Source of the DNA: Chrysomallon squamiferum
Taxonomy: Eukaryota > Mollusca > Gastropoda > Neomphalida > Peltospiridae
Length of the DNA stretch: 64,000 nucleotides
NCBI GenBank assembly: GCA_012295275.1
Contig: CM022665.1
Span: 13,472,476 to 13,536,475, forward strand
Direction: 5' to 3'
The position numbers were made by a program, and so were the translations under genes. Shown here piece by piece: positions 60,916-64,000 of the stretch; the stretch's first letter is position 1; every line of letters begins with the position of its first letter. The notes below the pieces were generated by a model. The model saw nothing but the letters and a program-made list of their open reading frames with translations. It searched no databases and was not told the origin of the DNA.

Positions 60916-63706
60916 TTATTTGTTTATTTTTAATCAACTGTCATTATACTCTTTTTTATATAGCATTCATTGATTTAAAAAAATAATAATAGAATAAAAT
61001 TATTTTCAAAACTCACCTAATATACTCTTTATTAGTAGTCCTTCATTTTACTGTGAAAAGATTTTATAATTTATAATTATATATATCCTAGATTCTAACT
61101 TGTATATTAATCAACAGCAAGTTATTCTGATTTTTTTTTCAATTAATAAATTATATATTATTAAATGTTTAACTTTTTTATAAAAGAAATTATTTTATTT
61201 ATTTATTTATGATTTGATACTTATTGACATTGTGTCACAATATCAAATAATTTTTTAAACTATGTCTTTTAATCAGAAATGCATTACTAATCTGAGGTAT
61301 GTTCTTTCAGGTGATTTAGAAAGAATAGAGTACTGGGCCAACAAGTAAGAGAATTTCTTTACCGAAATGCATGACCACACCTCTTTTCCTCTCTATTTCT
61401 TTCTCATTCAAAAGTGATATAAAAAGATCCTTTGTTTATGTGGGTTTTTTAATTATAATAACCTGTAAAATGGCTAATTATATATAGGAATATGTATTTA
61501 ACATATAGCTAATAACTGCTTGTATTGATATATCATTAAGTATATATTTATCTCTTTTTTTTCTTATATGTGTTCTGTGACTACTTATGTCACTCAGTTA
61601 TGTACTTTTTCTGATGTTATCTGTTAACTATTTTCCCATTCATTGGAATTATATTTTTGTTAGAGTTATATTAGGTGCTGTGAAGATAAAAATGTAAAAA
61701 TCTCATTGTTAACTATTGTTTTAAAGGGAACCAACTCCTGAAGAACATGTAGCTGCTGTGAAAATTCAAAAGGTTTGGCGAGGTGCCAGGGTACGCAAAC
61801 TGAAACTTGCCAGAATCCAAGGTTTGTATAATTATATTTGTAATCTTACATATATGATGGAGAGAGCCATATAAATATATTTAAAAAAACCCACAAATGA
61901 TATAGATGTGGTAACACAGTGCATACAAGTTTGATCAAATAAGGACTCACTGCTGATAACATATGCTGTAAATTGTTAATTAATTTACTTTTTTTTTGTT
62001 GTTGTTTCAGGTACAGATGAAAATAACAAAGCTGTAGATCAGTTACTGAAAGCTTGGGCCATACTTGAGTCTAATGCAGAGGAGGGTGGCCTCTTTTTGT
62101 TCAGGTATATCTTTTTTTTTCTTCTTTTTATTCTGCGATTTTATTTTTAATTTATTTTATTATTACTATTAGTTGTAGTAGTGGCAGTAGTAATAGTAAT
62201 AGTAGTGGTAACAGTAGCATCAGGAGCAGTAATATTTGTTTGTATTTGTGTTATTTACTGTTTTTCAATATAATAATAATTACTTTTACAAAGAGTGGTT
62301 TCAGGTAAATACAGATTTCATGGTGAAGTAGTAATAATAATAGTAGTAGTTTTGTTTCTATTTGTGATATTCAATACAGTAATAATTATTTTTACAGAGA
62401 GATGTTTCGACTAAATCCAGACATCATGCCAAAATATCCATTTTACCAAGATGAATGGAACAAGATCTCGTATGCTGATTACAAAGGCAACTACCCTGAA
62501 CAACCTTCAGCTACTTGGTTTGTAGTATTCAGGTGAGTGATTAATACACATTTTTTTACATTACATTCATAATTAATACAATTTTATTTTTAATCGGTAG
62601 ATTGGTTGCAGTTCACTATATAAATTCTCTGTTCAACTGATGAGAAATGTACATCAAACAAAACTTTAAATTAAGTATATTTTAAACGAACTTCTGGCCT
62701 GTAAATGTATATAATATGTTTAAGACGCAGCTATCAAATTCTGTTATTGCTGACAATGAGAAGATTCTTACAAATATTTCATGCTGATTAATGAGGTAGC
62801 AATAGTGTGTTTTCCGCCCTAGTGTCATCATTAACTTCAAGGAAACATAATATTATGTTAATATATGTTCATTCTTCCATTCATTTTTACAGAGGTTTAA
62901 AAAAATAATACTGCCAATTCATATTATATAACATTATAAATTTTCTTTATGTGACATAGATATCATCTCAACAAATAAAAGAATAAAAATATTAAAATAA
63001 TTTTGTCTGTTCAGGGAAATATTCTACGTGAAGGAGGAGATGCTAGCAGTACCCAAGCTGTATGTTCCCATAAATACCTGTCTACTACGAGTTGTCAACA
63101 ATGACACAGGACAAGAGGTTCCAAAGGTTTTCCAGAAAGTGGCACCATTTGTGTACAAGAAAAACAAGGTTTAACAGAGATTTTCATTTCATTACTACTT
63201 ATTCTAGGATAATAATCAGAATTAATTTTGGAATAGCTATGTTATTTCTTTCTTAACATTACTAATTAAGTTTATTTACTATTATATTTTTTCTTTCTTA
63301 TATGAGTTTACCAATTATTCTGTACAAACTTGTGTATTATTCTATAATGCTGGTATTTTTATTTTTTTATGAAAATGATATATTTATTATAAACAATTAC
63401 TTTTTCTATGAAGGCTATATTTTTCTGTTATTCTTGATTTCTAAGTTTAATCCATCTCAAAAAGTCTGTAAAAGCTATTCAGTTATTCTTGATAACTGAC
63501 CTTTATTTCATTTCACAGAAAGGCTATACATTTGTTGCTGAAGCTCGAACCACTGAACAGCCTATCACTGGTGGGATGTGGCGGATGCGAATGATTGGTT
63601 CACTCAGTCCATTGCCTGCCCCTCGAGGCATGGAGGTGAATTCTGCCTTCAGTTCAAGAGAAATTAGAGATTATTACATTCCAAACAACAAAAACCTCAT
63701 TTTCAG
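25820..63706 (+). CDS. ADGB: Androglobin, 36-exon gene model, 3' end outside window
   Basis: Androglobin is a large chimera of an N-terminal calpain-like region, a circularly permuted globin split by an IQ calmodulin-binding motif, and a long C-terminal part. In vertebrates it is found in testis and ciliated cells. Identification rests on stretches matching the family as I know it: [137 protein letters not shown] and [11 protein letters not shown]. The 36 exons chain with matching phases into about 1320 codons without a stop; the human protein is about 1670 residues, so roughly the last quarter to third is missing. All introns are GT-AG. Exons 20, 24 and 30 are microexons and the least certain. 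Confidence is high for the gene and moderate for each small exon. Confidence 0.95.
29625..29657. repeat. Poly-A tract
   Basis: About 33 A residues in intron 1; no obvious retroposon body precedes it. Confidence 0.9.
30375..30725. repeat. Degenerate AT-rich tandem repeat in intron 1
   Basis: Repeats of 'agtataaaatatctgaaata' and 'aatttatagcaatataaaat', interspersed with 'caatttacacaaaa'; at least six partial units. Confidence 0.65.
31378..31480 (+). CDS. ADGB: Androglobin exon 2
   Basis: Acceptor atttcag, phase 2 in and phase 0 out. Ends [17 protein letters not shown], a hallmark of the family (WPEWxxADIN). It is the common acceptor proposed for all the alternative first exons. The Ala/Ser/Gly-rich start ([14 protein letters not shown]) is likely flexible. 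Confidence 0.93.
31954..31998 (+). CDS. ADGB: Androglobin exon 3
   Basis: Fifteen codons, phase 0 to 0: [15 protein letters not shown], matching the conserved KGKSPV just before the calpain-like region. The donor (gttaga) is weak. Confidence 0.85.
32445..32543 (+). CDS. ADGB: Androglobin exon 4
   Basis: 33 codons, phase 0 to 0, beginning [19 protein letters not shown] and followed by [10 protein letters not shown]. One of the most conserved N-terminal blocks of androglobin. Confidence 0.93.
32922..33002 (+). CDS. ADGB: Androglobin exon 5
   Basis: 27 codons, phase 0 to 0; [20 protein letters not shown] then EHIHDSE. Matches the family's FDLVSxNEH block at the entry to the calpain-like region. 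Confidence 0.92.
33217..33270. repeat. Dispersed repeat fragment (pair with 42890)
   Basis: 'ggattttcaaagttctctgt' followed by gaagatttaata closely matches 42897-42930 (aggattttcagagttctccg, tgaagatttaata). Probably parts of one interspersed family. Confidence 0.55.
33726..33975. repeat. About 50-bp minisatellite, 5 units, in intron 5
   Basis: Units carry 'cctttgaatcaagctatagc' and 'tcataggttgaaagtcaaat' variants; the ctttgaat core is at about 33747, 33797, 33847, 33893 and 33943. Confidence 0.75.
34424..34616 (+). repeat. 22-bp tandem repeat ending in exon 6 splice acceptor
   Basis: Nine degenerate units of ttaatattttatatattttc plus ag. The ttaa starts are at 34433, 34457, 34479, 34501, 34523, 34545, 34567, 34589 and 34611: one 24-bp step, then 22 bp each. 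The last unit supplies the real acceptor and the first bases of exon 6. Confidence 0.85.
34611..34832 (+). CDS. ADGB: Androglobin exon 6 (calpain-like)
   Basis: 74 codons, phase 0 to 0. Contains [32 protein letters not shown] and GKYVVRLYW. The last corresponds to the GxYxVRLFWxGxW strand of classical calpains. The expected calpain GDCW catalytic signature is not seen before it. Residues about 132-205. Its acceptor is the last unit of a 22-bp tandem repeat. Confidence 0.94.
35741..35880 (+). CDS. ADGB: Androglobin exon 7 (calpain-like)
   Basis: 46 codons plus 2 nt: [20 protein letters not shown] then [20 protein letters not shown]. Parallels calpain sequence around the DDxLP strand and the 'W..LLEKAY' helix. 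Phase 0 in, phase 2 out. Confidence 0.93.
36242..36331 (+). CDS. ADGB: Androglobin exon 8 (calpain-like)
   Basis: 29 codons with split codons at both ends, phase 2 to 2: [20 protein letters not shown] then GWLPETIPM. 'FGD.S.I..LTGWLPE' matches androglobin and the DFTGG region of calpains. Confidence 0.92.
36924..37046. repeat. Dispersed 123-bp repeat, copy 1 (intron 8)
   Basis: Runs from 'taatcagtaaatagcattag' to 'agtttatttttaggct' and matches 39386-39509 with only a few differences. Here it has no exon copy behind it. Confidence 0.85.
37300..37382. repeat. (TG)n microsatellite with interruptions
   Basis: TG run with gcg interruptions in intron 8. Confidence 0.93.
37646..37802 (+). other. 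Unassigned open segment with splice sites in intron 8
   Basis: A good acceptor (ccttacag) and donor (gtaagg) flank 52 open codons in the phase of exon 8: [18 protein letters not shown], then [19 protein letters not shown], ending SVSNGSYEA. Exit phase is 0, so splicing on to exon 9 would shift the frame, while exon 8 joined directly to exon 9 reproduces the family sequence. It could be a poison or alternative terminal exon (in-frame TAA at 37818-37820) or chance. I do not recognise the peptide. Confidence 0.35.
38848..38974 (+). CDS. ADGB: Androglobin exon 9
   Basis: 42 codons after a split Gln, phase 2 in and phase 0 out: [20 protein letters not shown] matches the family's 'VWELLKEILPEF' helix; then [19 protein letters not shown] opens the charged linker. 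Confidence 0.92.
39187..39304 (+). CDS. ADGB: Androglobin exon 10 (Lys/Glu linker)
   Basis: 39 codons plus 1 nt, almost all Lys, Glu, Ser and Gly, ending [13 protein letters not shown]. Phase 0 in, phase 1 out, donor gtaaaa. Low-complexity charged linker as in vertebrate androglobin. Its 3' end and donor are duplicated at 39507. Confidence 0.88.
39386..39509. repeat. Dispersed 123-bp repeat, copy 2 (intron 10)
   Basis: Copy of 36924-37046. Its end, tttttag, provides the acceptor for the 22-nt duplicate of exon 10's 3' end. Confidence 0.85.
39507..39528 (+). CDS. ADGB: Possible mutually exclusive 22-nt microexon 10b
   Basis: gctaaagatgccaaggaaaa then ag, with acceptor ttttag and donor gtaaaa. 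It is a copy of the last 22 nt and donor of exon 10 (one base different). Phase 0 in, phase 1 out, identical to exon 10, so it can replace exon 10 (AKDAKEK) but not follow it: after exon 10 it would give an immediate TAA. Could equally be a dead copy. Confidence 0.3.
40112..40195 (+). CDS. ADGB: Androglobin exon 11 (Lys/Glu linker)
   Basis: 27 codons with split codons, phase 1 to 1: [18 protein letters not shown] and EKDKDKDKH. Continues the charged linker. Donor gtaagt. Confidence 0.87.
40555..40670 (+). CDS. ADGB: Androglobin exon 12
   Basis: 38 codons, phase 1 in and 0 out: [20 protein letters not shown] and [18 protein letters not shown]. Corresponds to the family's 'VVYATFTPLYLFE' strand after the linker. 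Confidence 0.88.
41056..41233 (+). CDS. ADGB: Androglobin exon 13
   Basis: 59 codons plus 1 nt: [20 protein letters not shown], then [20 protein letters not shown]. 'YGLSHxxxHPV.VT.SR...L..PP...PPWKLIR' is typical of androglobin. The proline run is a short exposed spacer. Phase 0 in, phase 1 out. Confidence 0.92.
41547..41640 (+). CDS. ADGB: Androglobin exon 14
   Basis: 30 codons with split codons, phase 1 in, 2 out: [20 protein letters not shown] and [10 protein letters not shown], matching the conserved 'LEISSPFLNYRMTPFTIPTE'. Confidence 0.92.
42071..42224 (+). CDS. ADGB: Androglobin exon 15
   Basis: 51 codons, phase 2 in, 0 out: [20 protein letters not shown] then a Ser/Asp/Glu-rich stretch ending [11 protein letters not shown]. 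Poorly conserved linker, probably disordered. Confidence 0.85.
42639..42749 (+). CDS. ADGB: Androglobin exon 16
   Basis: 37 codons, phase 0 to 0: [20 protein letters not shown] then [17 protein letters not shown]. Lys/Ser-rich linker. Acceptor tttcacag, donor gtgaga. Confidence 0.82.
43394..43517 (+). CDS. ADGB: Androglobin exon 17
   Basis: 41 codons plus 1 nt, phase 0 in, 1 out: [20 protein letters not shown] then [20 protein letters not shown]. Lys/Ser/Glu-rich linker with an RRSS site. Donor gtattt is weak. Confidence 0.8.
44128..44329 (+). CDS. ADGB: Androglobin exon 18
   Basis: 66 codons with split codons, phase 1 in, 2 out. An acidic, His-containing stretch, then [13 protein letters not shown], which matches the family block 'IWLDFEDFCVCF' at the start of the region before the globin. 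Confidence 0.92.
44581..44637. repeat. (GT)n microsatellite
   Basis: In intron 18, about 100 bp before exon 19. Confidence 0.95.
44736..44799 (+). CDS. ADGB: Androglobin exon 19
   Basis: 21 codons after a split Lys, phase 2 in, 0 out: [20 protein letters not shown]. Matches 'IYIFHKPSSYCLNFQKSEF' of vertebrate androglobin. Confidence 0.92.
45406..45426 (+). CDS. ADGB: Probable microexon 20 (21 nt)
   Basis: Seven codons, ENASSPQ, phase 0 to 0, between a polypyrimidine tract with aaacag and a donor gtttgt. In frame with exons 19 and 21 or skippable without shift. Small size makes it uncertain. Confidence 0.5.
47400..47537 (+). CDS. ADGB: Androglobin exon 21 (linker)
   Basis: 46 codons, phase 0 to 0: [20 protein letters not shown], then [16 protein letters not shown], donor gtgagt. 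Low complexity with no counterpart I recall in vertebrates, inserted between the 'HKPNTYLC' and 'HYLFVDSLKP' blocks. Phase and splice sites support it. Confidence 0.7.
49350..49414. repeat. (TTTA)n microsatellite
   Basis: Tetranucleotide run in intron 21. Confidence 0.93.
50432..50692. mobile_element. Non-autonomous hAT-type DNA transposon (MITE), 261 bp
   Basis: The ends are perfect 15-bp inverted repeats (CAGTGGTGTGCAGGG and its complement), typical hAT termini. The element is flanked by a perfect 8-bp target duplication TGAGGATG at 50424-50431 and 50693-50700, the size hAT transposases make. No transposase is encoded; the open frame across it is incidental. It sits in intron 21. The intact target duplication suggests fairly recent insertion. 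Confidence 0.88.
51412..51448 (+). CDS. ADGB: Androglobin exon 22
   Basis: [12 protein letters not shown] plus 1 nt. HYL joins F of the next exon to give HYLFVDSLKP (vertebrate YYLFVDSLKP). Acceptor is ttttcagcag, a NAGNAG pair, so the first Gln may be optional (start 51412 or 51415). Confidence 0.88.
51925..52092 (+). CDS. ADGB: Androglobin exon 23
   Basis: 55 codons, phase 1 to 1: [20 protein letters not shown], then a charged stretch [20 protein letters not shown]. The first part is a conserved beta-rich block. The acceptor (tgtcaag) is AAG rather than CAG/TAG. Donor gtgagt. Confidence 0.9.
52093..52416 (+). repeat. Tandem duplication of about 162 bp after exon 23
   Basis: Two units, each with 'aactgata/aactgaca..aaaaataataat' then 'atttttagaagtg' and 'gttagagaatgactgaag'. 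The exon 23 donor gtgagttaaactga is copied at 52210 (gtgagttagactga) and degenerate at 52254. Confidence 0.75.
52758..52778 (+). CDS. ADGB: Probable microexon 24 (21 nt)
   Basis: Encodes ETHEHQ after a split Glu, phase 1 to 1, acceptor ccttcag after a long T tract, donor gtaaaa. In frame between exons 23 and 25 and skippable without shift. Confidence 0.55.
52977..53133 (+). CDS. ADGB: Androglobin exon 25
   Basis: 51 codons with split codons, phase 1 in, 2 out: [20 protein letters not shown] then [17 protein letters not shown]. Matches 'LLTAETFSWKSLKPGSLVLKIHT.ATKATVVRLPVG' of the family, a beta-rich domain before the globin. Confidence 0.93.
53767..53881 (+). CDS. ADGB: Androglobin exon 26
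   Basis: 38 codons after a split Gly, phase 2 in, 0 out: [20 protein letters not shown] then [18 protein letters not shown]. Matches 'GRHMLLFNAYSPVGHSIHICS..FVIGDE'. Leads into the globin. Confidence 0.93.
54491..54664 (+). CDS. ADGB: Androglobin exon 27 (globin E-F region)
   Basis: 58 codons, phase 0 to 0: [20 protein letters not shown], then [20 protein letters not shown]. By analogy with globins 'SHC' (about residue 1000) would carry the proximal His F8, as in 'LHCDKLHV' of haemoglobin. The family's distal E7 position, Gln in vertebrates as I recall, falls near 'RDCAVQ' and may be Cys or Gln here depending on alignment. Confidence 0.92.
54983..55553. mobile_element. Non-autonomous TIR element, TA target site, 571 bp
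   Basis: Inverted ends ccgtatatacttgtgt (16 bp perfect, then imperfect) are flanked by TA on both sides (54981-54982, 55554-55555), as for Tc1/mariner/pogo-like elements. Copies of a tataagtcga / tcgacttata motif recur inside near both ends. This 'CCGTATATACT..TATAAGTCGA' end type is widespread in animal genomes. No transposase frame. Family assignment is tentative. Confidence 0.75.
55579..55720 (+). CDS. ADGB: Androglobin exon 28 (globin G-H region)
   Basis: 47 codons plus 1 nt: [20 protein letters not shown] then [19 protein letters not shown]. Helical, hydrophobic pattern of globin helices G and H. The acceptor (caacag) lies 25 bp downstream of a TIR element. Confidence 0.92.
57453..57509 (+). 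CDS. ADGB: Androglobin exon 29
   Basis: 18 codons with split codons, phase 1 to 1: [19 protein letters not shown] small basic Ser/Gly spacer between globin and IQ motif, containing QRGS. Acceptor ctttcag, donor gtaagt, both strong. Confidence 0.75.
57972..58019. repeat. (ATT)n microsatellite
   Basis: In intron 29. Confidence 0.93.
59401..59415 (+). CDS. ADGB: Possible microexon 30 (15 nt)
   Basis: Encodes GPSE with split codons, phase 1 to 1, after a long pyrimidine tract and gaataag, donor gtatgt. A second acceptor three nt later would give 12 nt. Exon 29 can join exon 31 directly, so it is optional. Confidence 0.38.
59779..59820. repeat. Poly-T tract
   Basis: About 42 T residues in intron 30. 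Confidence 0.93.
60846..60913. repeat. (ATT)n microsatellite
   Basis: In intron 30; with preceding TTTA units. Confidence 0.93.
61311..61344 (+). CDS. ADGB: Androglobin exon 31
   Basis: 34 nt, [10 protein letters not shown] with split codons, phase 1 in, 2 out, acceptor ctttcag, donor gtaaga. Short lead-in to the IQ exon. Confidence 0.8.
61727..61821 (+). CDS. ADGB: Androglobin exon 32 (IQ motif)
   Basis: 31 codons with split codons, phase 2 in, 1 out: [20 protein letters not shown] then [26 protein letters not shown] fits IQxxxRGxxxR with W in place of the usual F, R or similar, the calmodulin-binding site that interrupts the permuted globin (about residues 1112-1122). Confidence 0.95.
62011..62104 (+). 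CDS. ADGB: Androglobin exon 33 (globin helix A)
   Basis: 30 codons with split codons, phase 1 in, 2 out: [20 protein letters not shown]. Aligns with globin helix A-B such as neuroglobin 'IRQSW..VS..P.EHG', including the conserved Trp. Its position after the IQ motif shows the circular permutation. Confidence 0.94.
62398..62532 (+). CDS. ADGB: Androglobin exon 34 (globin helix B and beyond)
   Basis: 44 codons with split codons, phase 2 to 2: [20 protein letters not shown] then [20 protein letters not shown]. 'LF..MF.LNPDIMP.YPF' parallels neuroglobin 'LFARLFALEPDLLPLFQY'. The end, 'YPEQP..WFVVFRE', is a family hallmark. Confidence 0.94.
63015..63168 (+). CDS. ADGB: Androglobin exon 35
   Basis: 51 codons after a split Arg, phase 2 in, 0 out: [20 protein letters not shown] then [20 protein letters not shown]. 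Beta-rich post-globin domain, strongly conserved. Donor gtttaa is weak. Confidence 0.94.
63519..63706 (+). CDS. ADGB: Androglobin exon 36 (last in window)
   Basis: 62 codons plus 2 nt: [38 protein letters not shown] and [17 protein letters not shown]. Calpain domain III/C2-like beta sheet pattern. Phase 2 out with AG; the gene continues beyond the window. Confidence 0.94.
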
Positions 63707-64000
63707 GTAATTCTGTGTACTGACAAATGTTCATACAGGAAAACATTTCAAAAGACAAATGTATGTATACAAACACATGAACAGATATACAGTTCACACA
63801 CACACACACACACACATGCACATATACATACATATACATATATTCACTCAACAGACACCTTTATGCAATGAAATACATGTATACACATTATGTTTTCTTT
63901 ATTTCTTTGTTAATTGTTATCATGGGTATATATATCAACATTTTTCTTTTTTTTTCATTTGCACATGTGAGTTATATGTATTCGTAACTCAAATATAGCT

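Larger units (their letters stand above)
55721..61310 (+). other. Introns 28 to 30 of androglobin
   Basis: AT-rich, with (ATT)n and poly-T tracts. Only exon 29 and the 15-nt microexon are supported between the globin and IQ exons. Confidence 0.7.

Overview
The window reads as animal nuclear DNA: AT-rich, low in CpG, with long introns, many di-, tri- and tetranucleotide repeats, poly-A/poly-T tracts and small non-autonomous DNA transposons. Nothing bacterial, viral or organellar is visible. The low-GC, microsatellite-rich texture and a spiralian-looking protein suggest a mollusc, plausibly a cephalopod such as an octopus. That assignment is inference from style, not from a marker.

One gene fills most of the window. 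From 25820 to beyond the right edge, on the + strand, lies androglobin (ADGB), the very large calpain-like/globin/IQ chimera of cilia and sperm flagella. I could chain 36 exons with compatible phases and no internal stop, giving about 1320 codons; the 3' part of the gene lies outside the window. In order they encode a conserved N-terminus, a calpain-like region (31.4-39.0 kb), a Lys/Glu-rich linker (39.2-40.2 kb), a proline-rich and then Ser/Lys-rich linker (40.6-44.3 kb), a beta-rich segment, the first part of the circularly permuted globin (53.8-55.7 kb), an IQ motif (61.7 kb), the displaced globin A-B helices (62.0-62.5 kb) and the start of the next beta-rich domain (63.0-63.7 kb).

The 5' third (about 4.9-25.8 kb) holds no conventional multi-exon gene. 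It carries a series of isolated, relatively CpG-rich open segments. Each begins with ATG and ends at a splice donor in phase 2, the same phase as the canonical first exon at 25820. Six are well supported (4941, 8401, 9464, 11998, 17358, 23100/23163) and two are weaker (12937, 14627). All would join the exon at 31378 in frame. The simplest reading is a tandem array of alternative first exons giving androglobin interchangeable N-termini. Several of these are basic and rich in Arg-Arg-X-Ser sites of the kind cAMP- or cGMP-dependent kinases use. Near them lie RFX-type X-box motifs and a CRE-like pair, which fits a ciliary or sperm gene. This array is the most unusual thing in the window.

Other points of interest are four probable microexons (one made by a local duplication of the Lys/Glu exon), a 22-bp tandem repeat whose last unit is the splice acceptor of exon 6, duplicated donor sequence after exon 23, an open unexplained segment inside intron 8, a 261-bp hAT-type element with a perfect 8-bp target duplication, and a 571-bp TIR element 25 bp upstream of exon 28.
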